Source: Pleodorina starrii
Lineage: Eukaryota > Chlorophyta > Chlorophyceae > Chlamydomonadales > Volvocaceae
Assembly (NCBI GenBank): GCA_030267565.1
Contig: BRXU01000025.1
Coordinates: 603,501 to 667,500 of the forward strand
DNA length: 64,000 nt
Direction: 5' to 3'
Shown: piece by piece, positions 12,366 to 23,660 of the stretch
Layout: each line of letters begins with the position of its first letter
Numbering within the stretch: position 1 is the stretch's first letter
Position numbers and translations under genes: made by a program
The notes under the pieces: model-generated
Database searches by the model: none
The model's input: the letters and a program-made list of their open reading frames with translations, nothing else
Told to the model about the DNA's origin: nothing

Positions 12366-15300
12366 ACTGACACGAGCGCGGCAGGCACTCGCAGCGGCAC
12401 CTCCCCCTAACAACGCCGGGCGCGCCGGGCTAGTCTTTGTGGCGGGGCGGCGGCCCTGGGAAGCGGAGGGAGCTAGGCCCGTGTTTGGGGGCCCTGCTCG
12501 GGCGGGGCGGGGTGCGGGCGGGCGGGCGGGCGCGGAGAGGACGCTCGGATGCCGGGGTTGTTTTGCCCCCTCCCGGGCAAGCAAAGGGCGGGGGACGGGG
12601 CAGAGGGCGGGGGAGGGCTGCACCCAAGGGAGGGGAGGGGAGTGAGGAGGTGTAGTAGGAAGGAGGCCACAAGTATGGATGCTGAAGCAGTCGTGTTGTC
12701 GGTAGCTCGGTACAGCACTAGTCGGAGCAGCAGCAGCAGGACGACGATGCGATGCTTGTGGGCAGGACTGGCTCCTGTGATTGCTGCCGCCTTCCTTTTG
12801 CCTCTTTCGTTGCTCGTTGGCTGGTTTCGGGGCGCGGAGCCGGCAAGGCACAGAGAGGGAGCCGAGAGGGCTGGTTTTGGTTGGCTTATTTTAGGGTTCA
12901 GGTTTTGGTGGGTTTTAGAGGGTTTTGATCGTTTCGGCGTCCTGGGGCGGCTGATGAGGACGGAGCGCGGCGTGTTGGATCGAGGGGTGGGGGTTTCGGG
13001 AATTTATGGGCGCGGGGGGTGGGGGCGGGGGGAGGGGACGGAGGGGGAGCACGAAACCAAAAACCCTTTGCGATCTTGCGGCCGAAGACCAAAGACCGGG
13101 GAGCGGGGCGCGGCCCCTCCCCCGCCGCTGCGGTGGTCTGGATTGCGCCCCCCTTGCGCACCCCCCTGGAGCGGAGGTACGTGAGGTGGCCAGCCAAGGG
13201 GTTACCCGGCGGGTGGTCGTTGGCGGGAGAGGCCGGGGGTACCTGGCGGGTGGTACCTGGCGGGGGTTACCCGGCGGGTGGTCGTTGGCGGGAGAGCAGC
13301 TGCCGCCCACCGGGTGACTCTGTCCATACTGCTGAGTGCTGACGCCTCGGGTCCCCGAGGGGGGCGGGGGGGGGGCGACCCCGTTGCAGTGTCAGGTCAA
13401 TGGTCGGGGCCTGAAGCGGAGCGGGGCTGGCCTGAGTGGGGCGCGTGAGTGTGAGAGGCGGGGGGTTTCTTTCGGGGCAGGGCGCAGAGCCAGCCATGCG
13501 AAGCAAAGGCAGAGGGGAGCAAAGGGGGGGGGCAGCTGGACAGGAATAAAGACGTTGCGGGGCGTTGCACTGGGTGAAAAGGCGGTGACGACGCGACCGT
13601 TTTGCTGCCATGCCTAGTTCCCTAGGGCAGGGCAGGGCGTCGCGTCGTTTGGCGTGGGCAGAGCGCAGCGGCGCACGCACGCTGGACGCCGCTTGCGTAC
13701 ACAAAGCTGCATACCGGTACCATGCCTTTGGTCAGTCAGTCAGTCGGTCGGCGGGTCGGCGGGTCGGTGGGTGGGTCGGTGGGTCGGTCGTGCAGCGCCG
13801 TTGTTTGTCCACCACCCGAGTATGTGACCAACGCAGCCAACACAGCAGCGGGGGGAGGGAGGGGGACCCACTGGTGGGTTGGTCGCTGCCAGCCGCCACC
13901 GCCTTCAGGCTTTAACAGCGTGTGGGATGTCGGCTGGGGGCGAAGGGGCAGGGGCGGGGGCTCATTTCGGTTCATTTGATTTCGCAGTCTTTTGGGTACG
14001 CTTTGGGTCGGGAGCTCTTTGGGTCGATCGTGTTTCATGCGTTGTCTGGCTCTGGCTCTGTCTGCGGCTTGATGCGGAGGAAGGAAGGGAGCGGAGGGGC
14101 GGTGCGCCTCGCGGAGGGGAGGGAAGGGGGGAGGGTGATAGGGCCCTGCGCCCAGCGGCACCCTGAGCCGCCCTGCAGCTGTGGCCGCTGCCGCCGCCGC
14201 CGCCGCTGGTTTTCGTTTTCGTTGCGCGGGTCGGGTCGGGTGGGGTCGGGTCGGGTCGTCGCACCCGTAACTTGCCGTGGCGGTGGTGCCGCGGCGGGCG
14301 GAGCTTACCATCACCGTCACCGTCACCCCCCAAGCGTGTGCAGGGCTGGGAAGGGGGAAGGAGGCAGCGGGCGGTTGTGGCCGTTTGCGGCGACTGCAGG
14401 CGGCGATAGCAGGCGGCTGGGAAGGGGTTTGGGTTGGTTGGGTGTCTGCGGGAGTTGAGTGCGACCTCCCTCCCTTTCCCTTTCCCGGGGCGAAGAGTGG
14501 AGGAGCGGCGCGCTGTGTGGGTGGCCTTTGCCGGCGACCCACGGACCTTCTGTTGGATCACAAATGGACGACTAGGGTACTAGGGCCTACAACCCCTAGT
14601 CGTCCAACCCTCTCTTCTGTGGGATGCGGAGCTGAGGAGGAGCTCCATTTGCGAAAGGCAGAGGCGCCAGCGGCGCCAAAGTTTGTTGCTGGGGTTCCTG
14701 TTCTCCCTGTAAAAAGACCCTGTAAGGAGATGCCTTCTTAACGAGGATGGCGCTTCGCCTTGGGCCTGCCCAACCCATTCGGATTGGTGGTTTGCGGACG
14801 TTGGTAAGCGGGCGGCGAGGGGGATGGTAGCCTGGGGCACACCTAGGCTGGCGTGTTAGGAAACGGGCGAAGACCGGGCGAGCGAAGACTGCGGGCGATC
14901 CGGGAGGTTGTAAGGGCTTGAGCAAGGCGGGATTCGAACACTCAACATAAACTAGGAAACCAGACCAACCAGAAAGGGCACATGCCGAGCACAGGGTGCA
15001 GGAAATATCAGCGAGCCGTCGTATCTGGTCGTATGCTGAGGTTTGGAAAGGGGATGGGACGGGCAGGGTCGGTGCGGCGTCTGAATCTTTAGGGGTTAAA
15101 ACTTAGCATGGATGACAGCGATTCTGCGAAACGTTGGTTTCCCGACGCGGTGGGATGTTGCGGGTCGCGAGCAGTTCCGGGTGGTTGCGGTTCCGGAAAA
15201 ATACAAACCTCAGACTGAAGTGCTGCTAATCTCAATGCTGAATTGCTAAATGGCAACCGCCATCATAATTGAGAGGTTTACTTACAGTAATTGATTTTAA

Positions 15301-17260
15301 CGTGTGCGCCCCAAACGCTGTAAAGGTCGACCCGCAAACAGTTCCCCAACTCTACTATTTCGTGCATGGTGCGCACACATAACATGTTTTGTTTGTCGTG
15401 ATAAAAGAAAGTTGATGTGCATAATTTTTTGTGTATGCTCGCTCATGCAGCGGGCAGGGTTCCTTTCCAAATTTTTGCGAGCAGCAAAACGAAGTGCACC
15501 GTGTCATCAAACCGGCTCCACGAATGAGCATCGTAATTTCATTTTTATTGCGTGAAGGTACAAGCGACACCCGCAATTCACCGATGCTGAGTAGAATTTG
15601 GGGTCTGTCTGCGAAATGCACCAATCCTCGCACTCGCACACCGAGGAAATGTGCCTTCCCCGATGGAGACAAAACTGCACTCTTAGTACATGGTGCACAA
15701 ATCAGTAGGATTTTACTCAATCGGCACCCAATTATTGGCCAGACACAAGAACAGGAATATGACGGGTGGAACCTTAAATTGGGCTCTTAGTCTGTTCAGA
15801 CGCGATGCCCAGAGCGCTCTATCTCTGAGCAGCATCATGCTCATATCTGCTTTTGCAGAAGAAGTTGCGGCCCCGATTTAGACACGGTGACGCCAGGAAA
15901 GAAGTTTGCCTTCGTTGCACCCGCTGTGCAGCGCGGCTGGACGACGACGAGAGTCAAGGATCCCTGCCGGGACAGCGCTGTGAGTGCATGGGATGTTTCA
16001 GGGACGGCATGCTTGCATGCGCTTGCGTTCTGCCCGCTGCCTGCCGGGCAGCGGAAAATATCGCCAAGGCGCAGGTTGGTGTGCTTGGTGCGACACACGT
16101 CCCTTTAAGTCATTGTAAGCATTCCTCAGTCTAGTGCTTTCATTATAGTGAGCTCAAGTCCTCAGGCGGTGCAACAACCCGAGCGGCACCGGTTGGTCAT
16201 CGCCATGCATAACCGTCGCGGGGGCGTTCCGGTTGGCCCCAGCTCCAAGCGTTCACAGGTGTCATATGCTGTGCGCGACAATTGCGTTCATGTTATGGAC
16301 GAAAACCGCCGGGCCCAGCAACCGTGACGCATACCGCGTGGCCGATTGCCGACCAGATGGTCGACCATAAACGCCAAGCTTTGCCTTTGTCGCTGAGGCC
16401 TAACGTAGTATCATACATAACCCGTAAGCCTTTGCAAACGCATACATCTACAACGAGCCGTCACGAAAGGTCTGGTCTCTTCAACTCAATCGGATGGTCT
16501 GGGGGCACAACACGGCCTTTTGCGCGGGTAGACCCCGCGTAGACAGTAAGCGTTCATGCACGTCGTTGGGTTGTTCCTTATCGTGGTAGTTTCGGCGCCT
16601 GTATCAAATTTCCCTCGTACCGGTATACGCAGCCACAACCGTGCAGTCCTGTAAGCGTCGTTTGACCTGGCGCGGGCGCGCCTTACCTGTTCCTCCTTTA
16701 TGCCAGACCGAAAAAGCTGATGCGCAGCGCACTGCACTGCACAACTGGTAATAATTTCTCCGCTTTGCCGTTTGTCGTTGGCCCTTACCAGGCAGCGGCG
16801 CGGGGTGTCCGCGGCGGCTAGAGCACGGACACAGCTGCACGTCGCGCCGAGTCCCTTCCTGGACCGCGTACTTTAAGTGCGACATTGTAGGTAGGACAGG
16901 CACCGCCGCATGACACGGCGCGACGTCGTACGTATCTCCCAGTACGGCAGGTACTGCAGCGTTATGCGGTGCAACACATCGCACGTGTTGCCATCTTGGC
17001 CATCTACCGGTAGCTGAGTCCGGCAAGTCGCACGTACGATATCCACTGCGGCTCGGCTGCCTGCCGGTCTGCCTGCCTGCCTGCCTACTTGCCTGCTCCG
17101 TTGGTAGGGTTGGCAAAAAATTTAGATGGAAAAAGTAGTAAGATTCCTAAATAGAAATCTAATTATTAATGGACCATTGCCCTTCCCTTTCAACAGGTCC
17201 TGAGACATCTTGCTGTACGGCGTATTACAACCACGTACGGCGTCGTACACCACACGTCGC
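12366..17260. other. Large intergenic region without supported genes
   Basis: This 4.9-kb stretch lies between the EGY-like and MBD-like genes, both on the plus strand. The first 2 kb are very GC-rich with Gly/Arg-type open frames in all frames, which I read as compositional. It contains a 33-bp direct repeat (13199-13231 and 13264-13296), a GGTCGG-type run (13738-13792) and a tRNA-like box B on the minus strand near 14930-14945. From about 15,200 the sequence becomes more AT-rich, ending with an AT island at 17116-17173 just before the MBD-like gene. Confidence 0.5.
13199..13296 (+). repeat. 33-bp direct repeat pair, 65-bp period
   Basis: The same sequence (GGGTTACCCGGCGGGTGG onward) occurs at 13199-13231 and 13264-13296, with GGTACCTGGCGGG variants between them. 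Confidence 0.85.
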
Positions 17261-20200
17261 ATGGACCCTTGCCATGTCGACGGCAGGTGGCGTCAGGAAC
17301 TCGTTCGCCAAGTTGGCTGCGTGCCGATAACAGACGCGCCCCAGCCGCCGCCGCCGCCGGAGTTTCCAGCTGCCCCAGCCGCCGCCGCCGCCGCCGCCGC
17401 TGCCACATCCGTGGCGGCGGCGGCGGCGGCGGCGGTGCCCCGCGTGCTGCGCGCCGCACCGCCGCCGCCGCCGTCTCCGTCAGCCCCGACGCTGCAGCCC
17501 GACTCCCGCCACCACTTCCCTCACCAGGGGCAGCGGGACCTGCCGCGACGGCCCTCCAACGACAGCCGAAAGGACAACGACGCGCCAGCGACGGCCGCTG
17601 AGTCATTATATGCAGCTGATTCGGCCGCGTCCGATGACGGCGGCGGCGGCGGCGGCAACCCGCTGCTGGCGCCGCCGCCGCCGCCGCCGGCTGGTCGTCG
17701 GCGCAGCTTCGCTGGTCACTCTGCTTCCGCTCGACTTGGGTCGCACTCCGCGAACGCCAGCGGAGGCGAGCCTGCCCTGGCGCCTGGCGGCGCCGCCAGC
17801 GGCGGCGCCGAAGGCGCCGCCGCCGCCGGGGTGGCGGAGGAGGGCGCTGTGAGTCTCAGCACCACGCACTACGTCGATCCCAGGGAGATGGGCTTGCCGG
17901 AAGGTGGGCGGGCGGGTACCGTATGTGGTTGTGCGTGTGTGTGTGTGTGTGTGGTTGGGCGGGTGTGTGTGTTATGGTGAGTTGGAAGCGTCTGTGGGGC
18001 TTCCACGAAGCGGGATTGGCTCCCTCGCAGGTCGGCTGTCTGGCTGATCGTCTTCAGATTAATCTTTCTGGCCACCCAACCACCTAACCACCAACCACCC
18101 AACCACCCAGGCTGGCGGTGTTGGTGGAAGATGCGGGCGGGCGGCAAGGAGGCGGGTCGCCGCAAGGACTTCCGTTATCAGGTGGGGACCCGGGGCCCAA
18201 TCAGGTGGCACGTAATCACCGTGCCACCCTGCTATCACCTACCGTAATCACAGCTGACCACCACAGCGTGTCGATCTGTCACAGCGAGTCGATTTGTCAC
18301 TCGGGCTCGGCTCACTGGGCTGGGAACGGCTTCAGGGTGTGTGTGTATGTGGGTGGGTGGGTGGGTGGTGAGGGAGGGATGCGGCCTGTTGACTCTCCAC
18401 CAAAGGCACCCGCACCTCCCCTCCGCTTTGCCTCCGTTTCTTAGCCACGGCTCGCGATGTTTACCCCTCCACTTCTTCCCTCCGCTCGACACTCGACACG
18501 ACTCGACACTCGATGGCCACCCGTCAGTCACCCGACGGTCGGCGCTTCATCAGCCTTCTCAGCGCGAGGGAGCACGCGGCCCTCCTGGCCGGGGTACTGC
18601 CGCCAGGCGTCGCCGCCGTCGCAGCGGAAAGTACTGCAGCCGCCGCTGCAGCGGCGGCGGCGGCGGCGGCCGCGGCCGCAGCGGCGATGGAGGGGACGGC
18701 CGCGGCGGCGGCGTTGGCCCGTTGGCCCCACCAGCCCCGCGGCGTGAAGCGCTCTAGCAGTGGGCAGCTGCTGCTCGACGGCGGCGGCGGCGGCGGCGGC
18801 GGCGACGGCGGCGCCGCCGCCGCCGCTGCGGCATGGCAACAGCGGCGGCAGTCCGACGGAGGCAGCGCCAGTCGAGGACGTCAGGCAGCGGGAGCGTGCG
18901 CCAGGGCCGCCGCCGCCGCCGCCACTGGCGCCCGCCGGCGCAGGCTGTCGCATTCGCGGTACGACGATGGTGACGTCACTGAAGAGGACGAGCAATACGA
19001 CGGCGATGGCGGCGGCGGCGGTCTGTCGGAGGCGGGTGAGGCGTACGGCACTGAGCAAGAAGTACGGCAGAGCATCGTACACCCTTGGACGCCACTTCCC
19101 GACGGGCAGGGCCACTCCAGTCGTCACAATGCAGCTGGTCTGCATCGCCGAAGTGGGGGCTCGGGCGGCGGCGCGGCGCCTGCCGTACGATCGGCGCCGC
19201 CGCCGCCGCTGCGTCAGCACCAATCGCCTCTGCCATCACGGCCCAACCCGCGCAGGAGTAGTACGGGTGGCGTTGACGGTGGCGGCGGCAGCGGCGGCGC
19301 TGAGCACGCTCCGTACGGCACCGCGCTGTACGGCCTGGATGCATTGGCGGCGGCGGCGGCGGAGCTGGGCAGGGAGGAGTGCCACGAGCGGCGGGAGGCG
19401 CCGCCATCACTCGTTGCTGCACCATTAATCCCGCAGATCAGTCCGTGCACTTTCTTGGTCATATCGCCGCGGCCGCCCGTCGCCCAAGTGAGTCGCGTCC
19501 GTATCCCGCCGGCGGCGGCTGTGATGCTGCCGCCCCGCGGCGCCGCCGTCACGGCCCCCCAAGTCGTCTCGGCGGCGACGGCGGCGGCGCAATGTAGTCC
19601 TCAGCAGTCTGCCCCGTCCGCCTCCGACGGCGAGCACCACCGCGCGCCGCCGGGCCAGCGGTGGCGACAGGGGCTGCCGCCGCCGCCGCTGCTGCCGCCG
19701 CCGCCGCGGCAGCAACAGCAGCAGCAGCAGGCGTGCACGACGCGCGGCTGTACGGCATTGCACGTCACTCAGTCGCAGCAACCCCGACCCACGGCGCAGT
19801 TGCTGCCGCTGCCGCCGGCCGTCGTGGCGGGCTCGCCGTTGTACGACATGCGATTGGAGCTGTCTCTAAGCCTAACGGTTGGCGAGCTGGTGCGCCTTGC
19901 GGCGGCGGCGGCGGCGGCGGCGGCTTGCAGCCCCGAAACCATCACCGCCCGCGGCCGCCGGGAGCCACGGTCCTCTGCACCGGAGTCGGCAGAGGCGGCG
20001 GCGGCCGAGCCGCCGCCGCCGCTGCCGCTGAGCCTGTCGGCGCAGAGCCGTCGCGCGCTCATAGCATCGCTTGCGCCTCACCGGCAGCGGCGGTGGCGGC
20101 ACGAGCGTCGGGCGCCGCAGGCGCCCCAAGGCGCATCGGCAGCGGGGCCGGCGGTGGCGGCGGCGGCGGCGCCGGCAGAGACGTGTACGGCAGCAGCGGA

Positions 20201-22296
20201 AGATTATGACGACGTGGACGACGACGATGATCAGCGCCAGTTGCGCGGCGTCCTCGACGCCGTCACGGAGCTGCTCGGGTACGGCCTCAGTACGGCGGAT
20301 CCGTCGTCGTCATTGGAGCCGCCGCCGCCGCCGCCGCTGCCGGTGCAGGCCGCCGCAGGCGGACGAAGTTCAGTCGCCGCGGCCGCCGCCGACGCCGCGG
20401 CGGCGACGACAGGTCCTCGAGTGTCTCGGGTCGAGCGCTCCAGGGGTGGCCGCCCGCCGTCGGCCGGCGCCATCGCCACCTCCGCCGCCGCCGCCGGCAG
20501 TGGCGGCGGCGAGAATGGTTCATTGTCGGCGGCGGCGGCTGTGGCGGAGCAGACCAATGCGGCGAGTACGCTCCCACTGACAGTACCGACGGCGGCGGCG
20601 GCGACGGCGGCGGTGGCGACGGCGGCGGCTGCGGCGGCGGTGGCGGTGGGAGGTGTTGCCCCGGCACCCGGCGGTTCTCCTCTGCTGGGGTCGACGGCGG
20701 TGCCGCCGTTCGCCGCTCGAGCCGCCACTCCGCAGCCGCCTTCGCAGCAACCACGCGTAAGGCCCAACCAGCCACATATGCAGTTGCCGCAGCCACAGCC
20801 GCAGCAGCCGCGGCCCGCGCTTCATTCGGCAGCAGTGGATGCTGGGGCCGCCGCACCCACGCTATCGCCAGCTTCGGCGTCGCCGGCATGTGTCTCCGCC
20901 GCCGCCGCCACGCCGCCGTTAGGGCCCCAAACGGCGACGACAGGGCTGCTGCCGCCGCCGCCGCCGGGGGCAGCGCCGCCGTTTCTGCCGCAGCAGCCGC
21001 GGGGCTCCTCGCCGCCGCCGCCGCCTTGGCCGCCGCTCCCGAAAATGCCGCTTGCCGCACACTCTGCCGTGCGTCCGTACCAAGTCCCGGCGGCGCCTCC
21101 TGCTGTGCCGGCGGGCGTCGCGGCCCTTGCGTGCCAGCCAGTACCGTATTCTGCGGCCCTCCTGGCCGCACTGCCGCCACCGCCGCTGCCGCTGCTGCCG
21201 CCGCCGTTGCCGGCGGCGGCGGCACGCTCCGTCCCGCCTGCTTCCGCGCATGGCGCGTTGGCGGCACCTGCCCCGAAGGCCGCGGACGCTGCCGGGGGCC
21301 CGACGACCGGCTCGGCCGCTGCCGCTGCGACGGCGGCAGCGACGACGGCGGGCGGCGGCGGCGGCGGCTTGCTCGCGTTGCACCACCGCGACCGGCAGGG
21401 CTCCGCTGCCGTCGGCGTCGGCGTCGGCGCCGGGCTGGCTGAGCCCTCCGGTTTCTCATTCTCGGGGAAGCCACAGCTGCCGCTGCCGCTGCCGCTGCCA
21501 CCGCCGCCATTGCGGCCAGAGCAGTTCCACCTCAACCACCCCAACCACCTCAACCACCATCACGAGGACCAGCAGCCGCAGCAGAACCAGCACCGCCAGC
21601 AGCAGCATCAACCCCGCCGCCAGGATTATCGTCCCCCGGAGCCGCATCAGCCCCTACAACTACAACCGCCGCCAGCGCTGCCGCCGCCAGAGGCGCAAAA
21701 CCAGCAGCAGCAGGCGAGCACGGCGGCGGGGACAACTGCGGCCCAGGTACCGGGCGGCGGTGTTGGAGTGGCCGAAGGCCAGGGCCCGAAAGCGCCGCCT
21801 CCGCCGCTGCCTCCACCGTCCGAGGGTTTAGTGGCAACACAGGTGTTCGAAAGCCTCGACGGCGCGAAACAGCGTCGTATCGTCGACGACGCGTCTGCGG
21901 CGGCATCTCAGCCGTGCCCACAGCCGCTGCCGCCGCCGGCGCCAGCGCCATCGGCGAGAGCCGGCGGTGGCGCCGCCGCCACCGCCAGCGGTGTCGTACG
22001 TCGTGGCAGCGCTTGCGGCGGCGCCGGCGGCGACAGCGCGGGGGACGGTCTTGTTGGATCGGCGGGCGGGATCTTTGCCGCCCGGCAGTTTCAGATCCAA
22101 ATCCAAATCCAGAACCAAGGCTGTCAGGGGCTTTCAGATCCAGGCAAACAAGCGCCGCTGCCACAGCGCACCGCGACACCGCCAGTGCCGCTGCCGCCAC
22201 CACCGTTGCTGCCACCGCCGGCACAGCAACAGCAGCAGCAGCCGCAGCAACTGGATCTGCAGCAGCATCAGCAGCATCAGCAGCAGCCTCAGGAGC

Positions 22297-22328
<32 letters not shown>

Positions 22329-23660
22329 CCTTTCCACGTGCAGAGGCAAAACCTGCCCTTAGGAGAGCAGCAACAGCAGCAGCCGCAGCAGCAGATGCCG
22401 CCGCCGCAGCAGCAGACGCAGCAGCAGACGCCGCTGCCGCCGCCGCAGCTGCCGCCGCCGCAGCAGCAGCCGAACCCCGCCGCATACTTTCTGAGCCAAC
22501 ATAGCCAGATGCAGCAGCTGCACCCTGAACAGCGTCAGCAGCAGCCAGAGCACCAGCCACTACAGCCGTACCAGCCGTACCAAATGCACCATCTTCCTCA
22601 CATGCCGGCCGGGCCTGGTGGCGAAGCAGGCGAAGCAGGCGGAGCCAGATGCAGCAGCAGCAGCAGCAACGGCGGCAATGGCTCCTCGTCCTCAGGCGCC
22701 GCCGTGAATGCCTTTGACGCTGTCAGTGCGACGGGCTCAATGCAATTGCAGCAGCAGCAACCATTGCAGCAGCAGCAGCGGCACCTCCAGCAATTGCAGC
22801 AGCAGCAGCAACAACAACAACAGCAGCAGCAGCAGCAGCAGCAATTTCAGCAGCATCAACAACAGCAGCAGCAGCAGCAATTTCAGCAACAGCAGCAATT
22901 GCAGCAACAGCAACAATTGCAGCAACAGCAGCAAATGCATCACCACTACCAGCAGCAGCAGCAGCCATTCCACCAGCATCATCACCACCAGCATCACCAC
23001 CACCACCAGCAGCAGTTGCAGCAGCAGGGCGGCCTGACCCCGCAGCAGCAGCCGCAGCTTCCTCTGCACATGCAGGAGCAGGGCAAGGACCACCCTCACG
23101 CCCTGGCTGCTCAGAACCATCTCCAGACCCAGCTACAAATGCAAGCTCAGGCACATGCACATGCACAAACACAAGCACATGCACAGGCGCAGGCACAGGC
23201 ACAGGCGCAATTTCAAATGGCCGCATTTGCGGCGGCGGCGGCGGCGGCACAGGCCACAGCGGCTCCCGCCACCGCCACCGCCCCCGACACAGCCTTCGGG
23301 CTGTCCGCTGCCGCACACCCCATGTTCCCCGCGTGGATGTACGGAATGTTGTACGGCACCTGGGGCGCATGGCCGTCGACGGCTGACGGCGCGATGGCGG
23401 CGGCGGCGGCGGCGACGCGGGCATCTGCAGCAGCACCCACCGCCGCCGCCGCCGCCACGGCTGCGGCAGGCGCCGGCGGCGCTGCTAGCCAGGGGGTTGC
23501 TGATGGCGGTGGCGGCGGCGGTGGCGGCGGCGGCGGTGGACTCCTTACGAGCGCTGGCGGGTTAGCTTGGCACGCGGCGTTTGGAGGCATGCCGTATGGC
23601 GGTGGCGGCGGCGGTGGCGGTGGCAGCAGCGCCAGCGGCAGCGGCGGTGGGCCGCTGTGA
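17261..23660 (+). CDS. Giant low-complexity protein with a methyl-CpG-binding-like domain
   Basis: Exons 17261-17903, 18111-18181 and 18528-23660 join with matching phases (1, then 0) and encode about 1948 residues. The three exons together form one recognisable module: LPEGWRC at the end of exon 1, GGKEAGRRKDFRYQ from the 71-base exon 2, and SPDGRRFISLLSAREH at the start of exon 3. This follows the methyl-CpG-binding domain pattern (LPxGW, basic loop, D-x-x-Y, SPxGxxFxS). The domain sits at about residues 207-255. The rest is Ala, Gly, Pro and Gln tracts, including CAG/CAA-coded polyGln and polyHis between about 22,230 and 23,010, plus one short acidic patch (DYDDVDDDDD). A chromatin or transcription role is inference. 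The start is the first ATG; a possible acceptor just upstream (ending at 17196) means an earlier exon could exist. Extra introns inside the 5.1-kb last exon cannot be excluded. Confidence 0.6.
22228..23010 (+). repeat. Coding CAG/CAA glutamine repeats
   Basis: Dense CAG and CAA codons, broken by Pro, Leu, Phe and His codons, encode polyGln and a His-rich segment in the last exon of the MBD-like gene. Confidence 0.95.

Noticed and set aside
13736..14561. Overlapping 200-270 codon minus-strand frames
   Set aside because: Composition-driven Arg/Pro frames with no motif and no splice support.
15304..15790. Minus-strand frame with CAPCTK repeated twice
   Set aside because: Short, isolated and in AT-richer intergenic DNA; the repeat reflects a small imperfect duplication of GTGCATGGTGC-type sequence.
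20287..22560. Long minus-strand open frames (407 and 336 codons) opposite the MBD-like gene
   Set aside because: They are Ala/Arg/Pro-rich shadows of the GC-repeat coding strand with no domain, and the plus strand carries the polyGln and MBD signal.
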